This document shows, in pieces, positions 6,860 through 14,378 of a DNA stretch of 20,454 nt (positions are counted from its first letter, which is position 1; each line of letters begins with the position of its first letter). The notes beneath the pieces were generated by a model, which was given only the letters and a program-made list of their open reading frames with translations, was not told the DNA's origin and searched no databases. The translations under genes and the position numbers were made by a program. Source of the stretch: Campylobacteraceae bacterium (lineage in GTDB: Bacteria; Campylobacterota; Campylobacteria; Campylobacterales; Sulfurospirillaceae); the NCBI GenBank assembly GCA_027013265.1, contig JALUXQ010000032.1, positions 1 to 20,454 on the forward strand, read 5' to 3'.

Positions 6860-6888
6860 TCCAAATATAAAAATTTAAAGGAAAAAAA

Positions 6889-7680
6889 ATGAGTTATGTT
6901 AAACCAGAACTTGTGGTTGATCAGATGATTGCAGCAGGTTCTTACAAGGCGAGTTTAGGCGTGAATGATCTGCTGATAAGAGGTTCTCTTTCAGGTGCAC
7001 TTTTGGGATTTGCTACTACTTTGGCGATAACTGCTGCCACACAAACACACTTACCTATAATAGGAGCATTAATCTTTCCTGTTGGATTTGTTATGATTGT
7101 ACTTCTAGGACTTGAGTTGGTCACAGGTAGCTTTGCCCTATTGCCAACTTCATTGGCTCAAAATAAAATTAGTTTCACAAAAATGATTGGAAACTGGAGT
7201 TGGGTTTTTATTGGCAATCTCATTGGTAGTGTACTATATGCTGGACTTTTTGTGATAGCTACAACAAAATTTGGACATGTAGAGTCTTCAGCAGTTATTG
7301 ATTTGATTAAAAAAATAGCAGTTGCAAAAACTGTTGGATATGAACATCTGGGCATAGATGGAATATTTACTGTATTCACAAAAGCTATATTGTGTAATTG
7401 GATGGTGACATTGGGAGTTGTTATGGCTCTTACTTCAACTACCACCATAGGTAAAATCTTTGCTATGTGGCTTCCGATATTGATATTTTTTGCACAAGGT
7501 TTTGAGCATGCTGTGGTAAATATGTTTGTGATTCCCGCTGGCATTATGCTAGGAGCTGGTGTAAATATGTCTCAATGGTGGTTATGGAATGAAATACCAG
7601 TAACCCTTGGCAACATAACAGGTGGAGTTATATTTACAGGACTAGCTTTGTATCTGACTCACCATAAAACAAAAAGTTAA
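6889..7680 (+). CDS. Formate/nitrite transporter (FNT) family channel, probable nitrite uptake
   Basis: This 263-residue inner-membrane protein has six hydrophobic segments and the FNT fold marks: KASLGVNDLLIRGSLSGALLGF near the N-terminus, GLELVTGSFALLP (about residues 74-86) for one half-helix loop, KAILCNWMVTLGVVMA (residues 165-180), and GFEHAVVNMFVIP with the central histidine H207 that relays protons in FocA and NirC. The family forms pentamers passing small monovalent anions such as formate, nitrite or hydrosulfide. Sharing a divergent promoter region with nirA argues for nitrite. It ends by overlapping the stop of the convergent LysR gene (TTAA). Formate transport cannot be excluded by sequence, so I give no gene symbol. 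Confidence 0.9.
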   Translation: MSYVKPELVVDQMIAAGSYKASLGVNDLLIRGSLSGALLGFATTLAITAATQTHLPIIGALIFPVGFVMIVLLGLELVTGSFALLPTSLAQNKISFTKMIGNWSWVFIGNLIGSVLYAGLFVIATTKFGHVESSAVIDLIKKIAVAKTVGYEHLGIDGIFTVFTKAILCNWMVTLGVVMALTSTTTIGKIFAMWLPILIFFAQGFEHAVVNMFVIPAGIMLGAGVNMSQWWLWNEIPVTLGNITGGVIFTGLALYLTHHKTKS

Positions 7681-8540
7681 AATAAACTATTTTCAAATTC
7701 AACAAATAGTTTGCTTTTATATTTACTTTTGTGGTAGATTAAGTAGAGTTTTCGCTCTATTTGAAGATTTTTTAGGGTTATTTCAAAAAGGTCTTCTCTT
7801 TGCAACTCTTTTTCTACCACAAACCTAGAGAGGCATGTCAAGGTTTGGGGATTGTTAAAAAGTATAGTTTTCGCCTCTTCAAATTCATTAAACTCCATAA
7901 AGATTTCCAACTCTTTGGCTGTATCTCCGATGGAATTTAAAAATATATCTCTTGTGCCAGACCCCTTCTCTCTTAAAAGCCATTTTTTATCCAACAACTC
8001 ATCTATATAACATGTTTTGTTTTTTAGCCTTTTATCGCTTGTTACAACTATGAGCCTATCTTTTTTTATCTCTTTTTTGATGATATCAGGGTCATCACAA
8101 ACGGACTCTATAAATCCCATGTCAATTTCGTAATTTTTTACTAAATTTATGATATTTTTAGAGTTTTGTATATCTTTTTTTATCTCCACATGTAGATGTG
8201 AGTTTAGAAAATCAAATATGATTTGAGGAGTGATATAATCACCTATAGTTTTACTCGAAGTGATGTTTAAAATCCCCGAAATTTTATCATTTTTAAATAA
8301 ATTTTTGGCATCATTTAGAGCCAAAAAGTGTGGCTCAGTCTTTTGTCTAAAAAATCTACCTCTCTCATTTAATACTAACTTCTTGCCAAGTCTGTCAAAA
8401 AGTTGCTCATCCACTTTTTTCTCTAGGGATTTTATGGCTAGAGATATAGCAGATTGGGTAAGCCCAAGTTTTTTAGCTAAGTTTGAGATGTGAGAATCTT
8501 CACATAAATGGTAGAAGATATTTAACTCTTTGAGTGTCAT
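7677..8540 (-). CDS. LysR-family transcriptional regulator, probable regulator of the adjacent YeiH-family gene
   Basis: This 287-residue protein has an N-terminal winged helix-turn-helix (residues 1-60: FYHLCEDSHISNLAKKLGLT, SAISLAIKSLEKKV, LFDRLGKKLVLNERG) and a C-terminal periplasmic-binding-like effector domain from about residue 88 (ILNITSSKTIGDYITPQII, MGFIESVCDD, WLLREKGSGTRDIF). LysR proteins usually act as tetramers and control a divergent gene. The neighbour transcribed away from it, 103 bp apart, encodes a YeiH-type membrane protein, the same pairing as yeiE-yeiH in enterobacteria, where YeiE has been linked to sulfite. The GSGTR segment is shared with CysB/CbbR-like effector pockets. 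The ligand is not provable here. AAGGA precedes the ATG. Confidence 0.92.
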   Translation of the reverse strand: MTLKELNIFYHLCEDSHISNLAKKLGLTQSAISLAIKSLEKKVDEQLFDRLGKKLVLNERGRFFRQKTEPHFLALNDAKNLFKNDKISGILNITSSKTIGDYITPQIIFDFLNSHLHVEIKKDIQNSKNIINLVKNYEIDMGFIESVCDDPDIIKKEIKKDRLIVVTSDKRLKNKTCYIDELLDKKWLLREKGSGTRDIFLNSIGDTAKELEIFMEFNEFEEAKTILFNNPQTLTCLSRFVVEKELQREDLFEITLKNLQIERKLYLIYHKSKYKSKLFVEFENSLF

Positions 8541-8589
8541 TACCTATTCCTTATAAAATATATCTATCATTATATCAAAATTAATTTAT

Positions 8590-8618
8590 TTTACTTATAT
8601 ATGCAATCATAGTATAAT
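8590..8618 (+). promoter_or_regulatory. Promoter of the YeiH-family gene
   Basis: TTTACT (8590-8595), a 17-nt spacer and TATAAT (8613-8618) lie in the 103-bp divergent gap; GAGG at 8633-8636 is 7 nt before the ATG. A LysR site should overlap or precede the -35, but I cannot point to a clear T-N11-A pair. Confidence 0.6.
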
Positions 8619-8643
8619 CTCGAAAAAATTATGAGGTATATCT

Positions 8644-9672
8644 ATGTTTAACAAAGAAAACAGAAGTAACACACTAAGCGGGATACTATTTGTAGCACTT
8701 TTTGCTATGAGTGCCACATATCTGGCTGATTTTGCTATATTTAAGCATTTGGCTATCAGCCCGCTTATCATCGGTATCATTCTTGGGATTGTTTATGCAA
8801 ATACTCTTAGAAACAAGCTTCCTCAAGAGTGGGTTCCAGGAATCATATTTTCTACAAAAACACTACTAAGAGCTGGAATAATATTGTATGGTTTTAGACT
8901 GACTTTCCAAAGTATAGAAGCAGTGGGAATTGCTGGAATCTTTACAAGTGTTACGATAGTCACTTTGACATTTATCATAGGCTACATTGTGGGCACAAAA
9001 ATTTTAAAGATGGATAGAGATACTACTATCTTGGTGACAGCAGGAAGCTCCATCTGCGGAGCAGCAGCGGTTTTGGCAACAGAGCCTGTCGTAAAAGGTG
9101 AGCCATACAAAACTGCCATTGCGGTTTCAACTGTTATCATCTTTGGAACGACTGCTATGTTTTTGTATCCATTTTTATACAGAATGGGATATATTCCTTT
9201 AAGTCCCCAAGAGATGGGCATATATATAGGTGGAACAATCCACGAAGTAGCTCATGTTGTTGCAGCTGGTAATGCTGTAGGGGTTGAGACTGCAAAGACA
9301 GCTGTGATAGTCAAGATGATAAGAGTGATGATGATAGCACCATTTTTATTGGTCTTAGGATTTTGGCTTGCTAAAACAAGTAAAGATGTAGCAAGCAAGC
9401 AAAAAGCCAAGATAGTCATCCCTTGGTTTGCAGTATTTTTTATGGTTGTAGCCGGGTTTAACTCACTAAACCTCTTGCCTCTACATGTAGTGGGCGACAT
9501 CAACTCTATAGACACTTTTTTACTAACAATGGCGATGAGTGCCCTTGGTATGGAGACAAGCATAGATAAGTTCAAAAAAGCAGGAATGAAGCCAATCTAC
9601 CTAGCAAGTATACTCTTTTTGTGGCTAATCTTCGGCGGTTTTTATATTGTAAAATTTGCAGTAACACTATAA
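8644..9672 (+). CDS. yeiH: YeiH/UPF0324-family integral membrane protein, putative anion exporter
   Basis: This 342-residue protein has about ten hydrophobic segments. Family marks are SPLIIGIILGIVYAN (about residues 39-53), the conserved LLRAGIILYGFRLT, AGSSICGAAAV, and GGTIHEVAHVVAAG (residues 196-209) followed by KTAVIVKMIRVMMIAP. Members are described as putative sulfate or sulfonate-linked exporters; direct transport evidence is thin. The divergent LysR gene strongly suggests inducible expression. In a sulfur-oxidising organism export of sulfite or sulfate would make sense, but that is inference. After the stop, 98 bp (9673-9770) up to the first tRNA hold no gene or clear terminator that I can support. 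Confidence 0.9.
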   Translation: MFNKENRSNTLSGILFVALFAMSATYLADFAIFKHLAISPLIIGIILGIVYANTLRNKLPQEWVPGIIFSTKTLLRAGIILYGFRLTFQSIEAVGIAGIFTSVTIVTLTFIIGYIVGTKILKMDRDTTILVTAGSSICGAAAVLATEPVVKGEPYKTAIAVSTVIIFGTTAMFLYPFLYRMGYIPLSPQEMGIYIGGTIHEVAHVVAAGNAVGVETAKTAVIVKMIRVMMIAPFLLVLGFWLAKTSKDVASKQKAKIVIPWFAVFFMVVAGFNSLNLLPLHVVGDINSIDTFLLTMAMSALGMETSIDKFKKAGMKPIYLASILFLWLIFGGFYIVKFAVTL

Positions 9673-9770
9673 GGTATAATAGTATAACTAAATTAAAAGC
9701 ATGATTTTCCAACTCTAAAACAGTACCATAAAGTTTATGAAATATCTCTAAAAGCTCATATTTTAAGGGA

Positions 9771-9855
9771 TGGTGCGGATGAGAAGACTCGAACTTCCAC
9801 GCCGTGAAGCACCAGATCCTAAGTCTGGCGTGTCTACCAATTTCACCACATCCGC
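9771..9855 (-). tRNA. tRNA-Leu(UAG)
   Basis: This 85-nt class II tRNA has acceptor GCGGATG / CATCCGC with discriminator A and an encoded CCA. The anticodon arm is CCAGA-CTTAGGA-TCTGG, giving anticodon UAG for CUN leucine codons. The long variable arm and the TTCGAGTC T-loop are present. It is the last gene of the five-tRNA cluster. Confidence 0.96.
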
Positions 9856-9869
9856 ACAACAATAATAAG

Positions 9870-9902
9870 ACTAAAATCTCGACTTTAAGTCGAAGCTTTA
9901 GT
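9870..9902. other. Stem-loop between tRNA-Arg(UCU) and tRNA-Leu
   Basis: ACTAAA (9870-9875) pairs with TTTAGT (9897-9902), and inside a 3-nt by 3-nt interior bulge TCGACTT (9879-9885) pairs with AAGTCGA (9887-9893). The hairpin fills most of the 62-bp spacer and may guide processing of the tRNA precursor or act as a partial terminator. Confidence 0.45.
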
Positions 9903-9917
9903 GACTAAACAGTTAAA

Positions 9918-9994
<77 letters not shown>

Positions 9995-10013
9995 ATCTAT
10001 GATCGGTTTAAGG

Positions 10014-10090
10014 TGGTGCGCCCGACAGGAGTCGAACCTACAACCTACGGATCCGAAGTCCGTTGCTCTATCCAATTGAGCTACGAGCGC
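10014..10090 (-). tRNA. tRNA-Arg(UCG)
   Basis: This 77-nt cloverleaf has acceptor GCGCTCG / CGGGCGC, discriminator A and encoded CCA. The anticodon arm is ACGGA-CTTCGGA-TCCGT, giving UCG. It lies 19 bp from the other tRNA-Arg and shares much of its D-arm (TAGCTCA..TGGATAGAGCAACG), so the two may be old duplicates with changed anticodons. Confidence 0.95.
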
Positions 10091-10107
10091 AAAACTCGGT
10101 TAAACAA

Positions 10108-10184
10108 TGGGGTGAATGATGGGATTCGAACCCACGGCCCTCGGAACCACAACCCGATGCTCTAACCAACTGAGCTACACTCAC
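10108..10184 (-). tRNA. tRNA-His(GUG)
   Basis: This 77-nt cloverleaf has acceptor GTGAGTG / CATTCAC and discriminator C, with encoded CCA. The anticodon arm is TCGGG-TTGTGGT-TCCGA, giving GUG. The base just before the acceptor (10185) encodes the extra G at position -1 that pairs with C73 and is the identity mark of histidine tRNA. Confidence 0.96.
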
Positions 10185-10202
10185 CAGATTTATAAATATA
10201 AA

Positions 10203-10280
10203 TGGTCGGGGCGAAAGGATTCGAACCTTCGACCCCCTGGTCCCAAACCAGGTGCGCTAACCAGACTGCGCTACGCCCCG
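10203..10280 (-). tRNA. tRNA-Pro(UGG)
   Basis: This 78-nt cloverleaf has acceptor CGGGGCG / CGCCCCG, discriminator A and encoded CCA. The anticodon arm is CCTGG-TTTGGGA-CCAGG, giving UGG for CCN proline. It is the first gene of the cluster, about 36 nt after the predicted transcription start. Confidence 0.96.
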
Positions 10281-10322
10281 ACGATATAAAATATCATATC
10301 AAACTGGTATTTTAAGGGTGAA

Positions 10323-10351
10323 ATTCTACACAAATTTTGCTTATTTGTCAA
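10323..10351 (-). promoter_or_regulatory. Strong promoter of the five-tRNA operon
   Basis: On the minus strand TTGACA (10346-10351), 17 nt, TAGAAT (10323-10328) match the consensus at 11 of 12 positions. It lies in the 94-bp gap between the purN stop and tRNA-Pro and is the only good promoter before the tRNA cluster. Confidence 0.85.
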
Positions 10352-10358
10352 GCAAAAT
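10334..10358. repeat. 9-bp-arm inverted repeat containing the tRNA promoter -35 element
   Basis: ATTTTGCTT (10334-10342) and AAGCAAAAT (10350-10358) are perfect inverted copies with a 7-nt loop. It begins 17 bp after the purN stop, where a terminator for the long operon is expected, yet the -35 hexamer of the tRNA promoter straddles the loop and one arm. There is a second small stem, AAATCG / CGATTT, directly at the purN stop. Confidence 0.55.
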
Positions 10359-10374
10359 CGGGCTTTTTGGCGAT

Positions 10375-10944
10375 TTATTTTGACAATAGCTCAATTACTA
10401 CTTCAGGAAGCAATTCGTATTCGAGTTTGTGTATCTTCTCTTCAAAACTCTCTAAGCTCATGTTGCTTTGTTTTTGGAAGCATCTTTGGGCTATTATCGC
10501 GCCTCCATCAAGCTCTTGGTTTACATAATGCACTGTGATTCCACCCACTTTCATGTTTGAGTTATAACTCTCTTCTATCGCATGAGCTCCTTTGAAAAGT
10601 GGCAAAAGAGAGGGATGAAGATTTATAGCTTTTATATTATTTACAAAAACTGGGGTTAAAAATCTCATGAATCCAGCAAGAATTGTCAACTCTGCTCCGC
10701 TATTTTTTACCACGTCAACTAGTTTTGCATCAAACTCTTCTCTGCTACTATACTCCTTGTTGTTTATAATAACAGGCTCTATACCAAATTTTCTAGATTT
10801 TTCCACACCTTTTGCATTTGGGTTATTGCATATCGTACTGACTACCTCTATCTTCATTCCATTAAACTCTTTAAGGTGTAATTTTTCTAACAAATTCTCG
10901 AGATTTGTTCCACTTCCGCTAAAGAGTATAGCTATTTTTTTCAT
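10375..10944 (-). CDS. purN: Phosphoribosylglycinamide formyltransferase (10-formyl-THF dependent)
   Basis: This 189-residue enzyme transfers a formyl group from 10-formyltetrahydrofolate to GAR, the third step of purine synthesis, in the cytoplasm. The N-terminal nucleotide loop is MKKIAILFSGSGTNLENLL. The catalytic set is intact: N108 and H110 in AINLHPSLLP, and D146 in VNQELDGGAII; GAHAIEES and VGGITVHYV also fit. Length is slightly short of the usual 200-212 residues. Its ATG overlaps the nnr stop by 4 nt (ATGA), so it is translationally coupled and is the last gene of the tig operon. Confidence 0.96.
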   Translation of the reverse strand: MKKIAILFSGSGTNLENLLEKLHLKEFNGMKIEVVSTICNNPNAKGVEKSRKFGIEPVIINNKEYSSREEFDAKLVDVVKNSGAELTILAGFMRFLTPVFVNNIKAINLHPSLLPLFKGAHAIEESYNSNMKVGGITVHYVNQELDGGAIIAQRCFQKQSNMSLESFEEKIHKLEYELLPEVVIELLSK

Positions 10945-12326
10945 AAATATTTTACCTTTTCACATATATCCATAGGATTTAGAGCATAGTTGTTGCACAT
11001 CAACTCTCTTGCAGCCTTGGAGTGGGCTAAAACAGCTGTTATAGCTGCTTCTTTGGTTTCATATCCTTGTGCTAAAAGTGAGCCTATTAAGCCACTTAAA
11101 ACATCACCACTTCCACCTTTGGATAGAGCCGAAGTTCCTATGTTTGAGATATAAATCTTTTTGTTTTTTGTGATTATTGTATTTGCACCTTTTAGAATCA
11201 GTGTTATATGTGAGAATCTTTTTGAGAAAACACTTACATACTTAAATCTGTTTAGCTGAATCTCTTTTGAAGTGACTTTGGCAATGCCACATATATCGAG
11301 CAGTGAAGCAAACTCTTTTGGATGTGGAGTTATCACAAGGTTCTGTTTTGTCTCAAATATAGGCAATATATCATCATGATAAAACAAATCTGCATCAATT
11401 ACAACTGGATAGTCACCCAAAACCATCTTTTTGATGTCGAAACTATCATTTCCGAGTCCCATGCCAATAACTAAAGAGGTGCAGTTTTTTGGAACTTGGT
11501 TAGTGCTCATGAGGTATGGAGGGATTTCGCTACTATTTTTACTCAAGATACTCACTAAGCCTGAGCCAAAGTTGAGTGCAGATATAGCAGCAAGTACAGC
11601 CGCCCCTTTTTTTTCACCTTGTACTACACATGTGTGTCCAAAAGTGCCCTTATTTGTCTCTAATTTATCCCTAAATGGTAGTTTCATGTCCTTAGTTTCG
11701 AGTAGATAAATATCGCTTGAGTTTTCATAAACATCTCTAGCAACTCCTAGGTTTGCAACCTCTATCTCTCCGATATAGTCTTTCGCAAAATCTTCAAATA
11801 GAGGTAACTTTAAAGCCCCCATGCTTACACTAATATCTGCTTTGAAAACTTCATCAGATATAAAATCTGCTCCTATTCCGCTTGGTATATCACAAGAGAT
11901 TTTTATGCCATCTTTTTTATTTATATTTTTGATTAAACTAGAAGATTTGGTATCTAGTTTATCTCTTAATCCTGAGCCAAATAGAGCATCTACATAGACA
12001 CTAGCTTCTTGTATGCCTTTGGTTACAATACCGCCAATCAACTCATACCTTTTGAGTTGTAGTCTTGCCATCTTTGATTTTACACCATAAGGCAGGCAGA
12101 TTGATACTTCAAACTCCTTATGTAGTATCCTAGCACATGCGATTCCATCCCCACCGTTGTTTCCTGGACCACATAGAAAAAAGACTTTACTTCCTAGCTT
12201 TGTTCTTTTTCTAATTGTTTGAGCTAAACATTCAGATGCATGCTCCATCAGTATATCTTCGCTTAAAGCAAACTCTTCACAGCACCTTTTATCTAGCGTC
12301 ATAACTTCATCAAATATTTTTTGCAT
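10941..12326 (-). CDS. nnr: Bifunctional NAD(P)HX epimerase / ADP-dependent NAD(P)HX dehydratase
   Basis: This 461-residue cytoplasmic repair enzyme restores damaged, hydrated NAD(P)H. The N-terminal half (about 1-200, YjeF_N) has the epimerase loop GPGNNGGDG (53-61) and the SCDIPSGIGAD strand. The C-terminal half (about 215-455) is a ribokinase-like dehydratase with VVIDADLFY, ITPHPKEFASLL, LILKGANTIIT and the catalytic KGGSGDVLSG loop (D408). Both halves keep their key residues, so it should be bifunctional. Its start overlaps the comM stop by 1 nt (TAATG) and its stop overlaps purN by 4 nt. It is slightly shorter than the usual about 500 residues. Confidence 0.95.
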   Translation of the reverse strand: MQKIFDEVMTLDKRCCEEFALSEDILMEHASECLAQTIRKRTKLGSKVFFLCGPGNNGGDGIACARILHKEFEVSICLPYGVKSKMARLQLKRYELIGGIVTKGIQEASVYVDALFGSGLRDKLDTKSSSLIKNINKKDGIKISCDIPSGIGADFISDEVFKADISVSMGALKLPLFEDFAKDYIGEIEVANLGVARDVYENSSDIYLLETKDMKLPFRDKLETNKGTFGHTCVVQGEKKGAAVLAAISALNFGSGLVSILSKNSSEIPPYLMSTNQVPKNCTSLVIGMGLGNDSFDIKKMVLGDYPVVIDADLFYHDDILPIFETKQNLVITPHPKEFASLLDICGIAKVTSKEIQLNRFKYVSVFSKRFSHITLILKGANTIITKNKKIYISNIGTSALSKGGSGDVLSGLIGSLLAQGYETKEAAITAVLAHSKAARELMCNNYALNPMDICEKVKYL

Positions 12327-13852
12327 TATCGTTTCCTATAGTTTAATGCTTCTAGCAAATACTCTTTTTTTACCGTCTCAGAGCCATCTATATCGGCGAT
12401 AGTTCTGGAAATTTTGAGTATTTTGCTAACGCTTCTTTGGTTTAAACCGTATCGGTTGATGGCTGTATCTAAGACATCTCTTGCAGACTTATCAAGTATG
12501 CAGTATTTTTTCAACTCTTTTTCTTGCAAGTTTGCATTCAGTTGTACTTGACCTCTTTTTTTCTGAATTTTAAAGGCTTTTAGCACATCTTTGAACATCT
12601 CAAGGGAGCTTTTGGTATCTTTCTTGGAGAAGTCCTCATCGACTAAGACATATAGGTCAATTCTGTCTAAAATAGGGTCTGAAATTCTAGATTTATATCT
12701 TGCAACTTCCAAATCCGAACACCGACACTCTCTTACTTTACTAAAGAGATTTCCACAAGGACAGGGATTTTGAGCAGCTGCAAAGAGAAATTTTGTATCA
12801 TATTCTATCTTGTTGTTAACTCTTGAGATAAGTACTTTATGATTTTCAAGAGGCTCTCTTAGACTCTCTAAAATCTGCTTTGAGAAGTGTGGTAATTCAT
12901 CAAAAAAGAGTATCCCATTGTGTGCCAAAGCTGCTTCTCCAGCCATGGCCTTTGAACTACCTCCTCCAAATATACTAGGTTTACTACTACTATGGTGAGG
13001 AGCTCGATATGCTCTTTTTGCACTAAGCTTTTCATCTTCTTGATTTATGGACTTATATGCACATGATTCTAAAATCTCCTCTATACTCATGGGAGGCAAG
13101 ATATATCTTAGTCTTTTTATACTCATGCTTTTGCCACACCCCGGACTCCCTTCTAGTAAGATATTGTGCATTCCAGCCGCGCTGATTGTTAAAGCTCTTT
13201 TTAAAAAACTTTGTCCTTTTACATCTTGAAAGTCAAATTCAAAATCCAAATCATAAAAGTAATCAACACCATCAATCTCTATCTTTTTATCAAAAAACTC
13301 TTTAGTCTCTTCGTGCTTGTATGGTAACTCATACTTCTTCTCTTGAAAAAACTCTATCGCTTCAGATAGAGATGATACACCATATATCTTTAAGCCTTTT
13401 ATCTGTGACGCTTTCTCTATCATATCAATTGGTAGCATTATACTTAGGTTTTTGTACTTTCTTGCTAGTGAAAGCAGTATGGGAAATATGGCAGAAGTGG
13501 CTTTAACTGCTCCATCAAGTCCTAGTTCTCCAAAGATAAAGAAGTCCTTAGAGATGGTGCTTTTTTGCTGAAATGCTATCAAAAGAGCGATAACCAAATC
13601 AAAGTGTCCACCCTCTTTTTTTATGTCACTTGGAGAGAGGTTTATAGTTATTTTTTGAGAAGGAAATTTAAAGCCAATGCCTAAAAGTGCAGATTTTATT
13701 CTGTCTTTTGACTCTTGTATGCTTTGGTTTGCCATGCCAACTATTGAAAATCCTGGCAAAGCTCGTATGAAAGTTGATTCTACATCTATTTTTTTGGCGA
13801 TATTAAAGTCAAGAGTGGCACAAAATGCTTTTTTAACTTTTTTAGTTGACAC
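12326..13852 (-). CDS. comM: ComM/YifB-family AAA+ ATPase (Mg-chelatase-like), DNA-uptake branch-migration helicase
   Basis: This protein of about 508 residues has an N-terminal ChlI-like domain (FSIVGMANQSIQESKDRIKSAL, ITINLSPSDIKKEGGHFDLVIAL), an AAA+ ATPase with Walker A EGSPGCGKS (about 234-242) and Walker B ILFFDELPHF (D318, E319), a cysteine group (C364, C366, C376, C378) and a C-terminal lid domain ending SRTIADIDGSETV. ComM extends heteroduplex in natural transformation by branch migration as a hexamer. I start at the GTG at 13852, which overlaps the def stop by 1 nt (TAGTG), like other junctions in this operon. A GTG at 13891 would add 13 basic residues and overlap def by 40 nt without a better ribosome site. 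It is intact; whether this organism is transformable is unknown. Confidence 0.93.
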   Translation of the reverse strand: MSTKKVKKAFCATLDFNIAKKIDVESTFIRALPGFSIVGMANQSIQESKDRIKSALLGIGFKFPSQKITINLSPSDIKKEGGHFDLVIALLIAFQQKSTISKDFFIFGELGLDGAVKATSAIFPILLSLARKYKNLSIMLPIDMIEKASQIKGLKIYGVSSLSEAIEFFQEKKYELPYKHEETKEFFDKKIEIDGVDYFYDLDFEFDFQDVKGQSFLKRALTISAAGMHNILLEGSPGCGKSMSIKRLRYILPPMSIEEILESCAYKSINQEDEKLSAKRAYRAPHHSSSKPSIFGGGSSKAMAGEAALAHNGILFFDELPHFSKQILESLREPLENHKVLISRVNNKIEYDTKFLFAAAQNPCPCGNLFSKVRECRCSDLEVARYKSRISDPILDRIDLYVLVDEDFSKKDTKSSLEMFKDVLKAFKIQKKRGQVQLNANLQEKELKKYCILDKSARDVLDTAINRYGLNQRSVSKILKISRTIADIDGSETVKKEYLLEALNYRKR

Positions 13853-14376
13853 TATTTTTTGTCCATTTCGCTCTTTAGTCTTTTTTTCCACTCTTTTTCA
13901 AATTTTTTTCTTTTTAAGTAAGAGAGTTTTTCTATAAAAAGATGTCCTTTCAAGTGATCCATCTCATGCTGCATTGCAATTGACAGCAATCCGTCTAAAT
14001 TTTGCACCACTTTATTGCCAAATCTATCAAAATACTCTACTGTTATACTCTTGGCTCTTTGGATATCTTCATAATATCCAGGAACACTCAAGCAACCCTC
14101 TTGGTAAACCTCAGTTCCCTCAAGGTGGGTTATTTTAGGATTTATGACCTCTAGTAAATCCTCTTTTTTTTGTATTTCATCATCATCTGCAAGATTTATA
14201 ATCAGGATATTTTTTGCGATTCCTATCTGAATAGCAGCTAAGCCTATACCCTCTTTTGCTATCATGGTTTCATACATGTCATCAAGCAGAGTATGGAGTT
14301 TTTCATCAAATTCTTTTACATCATCAGATGTTTTTCTTAGCCTCTTGTCAGGGTATACTAGTATATCGTATATCAT
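13852..14376 (-). CDS. def: Peptide deformylase
   Basis: This 174-residue metalloenzyme removes the formyl group from new N-termini at the ribosome exit. All three family motifs are present: motif 1 GIGLAAIQ (43-50), motif 2 EGCLSVP with metal ligand C95, and motif 3 QHEMDHLKG with H137, catalytic E138 and H141. Motif 1 has Ile where most enzymes have Pro (GLAAPQ). The C-terminal tail is very basic (about 20 residues, YLKRKKFEKEWKKRLKSEM), a feature that in other deformylases helps ribosome binding. It starts 2 nt after the GGDEF gene ends and shares an operon with trigger factor and ClpP, both also acting on new chains. Confidence 0.96.
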   Translation of the reverse strand: MIYDILVYPDKRLRKTSDDVKEFDEKLHTLLDDMYETMIAKEGIGLAAIQIGIAKNILIINLADDDEIQKKEDLLEVINPKITHLEGTEVYQEGCLSVPGYYEDIQRAKSITVEYFDRFGNKVVQNLDGLLSIAMQHEMDHLKGHLFIEKLSYLKRKKFEKEWKKRLKSEMDKK

Positions 14377-14378
14377 TT

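Noticed and set aside
9572..9862. Minus-strand open frame running from tRNA-Leu into the yeiH antisense strand, with a plausible-looking stretch KYELLEIFHKLYGTVLEL
   Set aside because: It starts inside a tRNA gene, has no ATG or ribosome site before the plausible part, and then overlaps yeiH in antisense. I also looked for an integrase remnant or attachment-site copy at the tRNA-Leu 3' end and saw none.
13853..13891. comM start at the GTG at 13891
   Set aside because: No Shine-Dalgarno sequence precedes it, it overlaps def by 40 nt, and the added 13 residues are not family-like.
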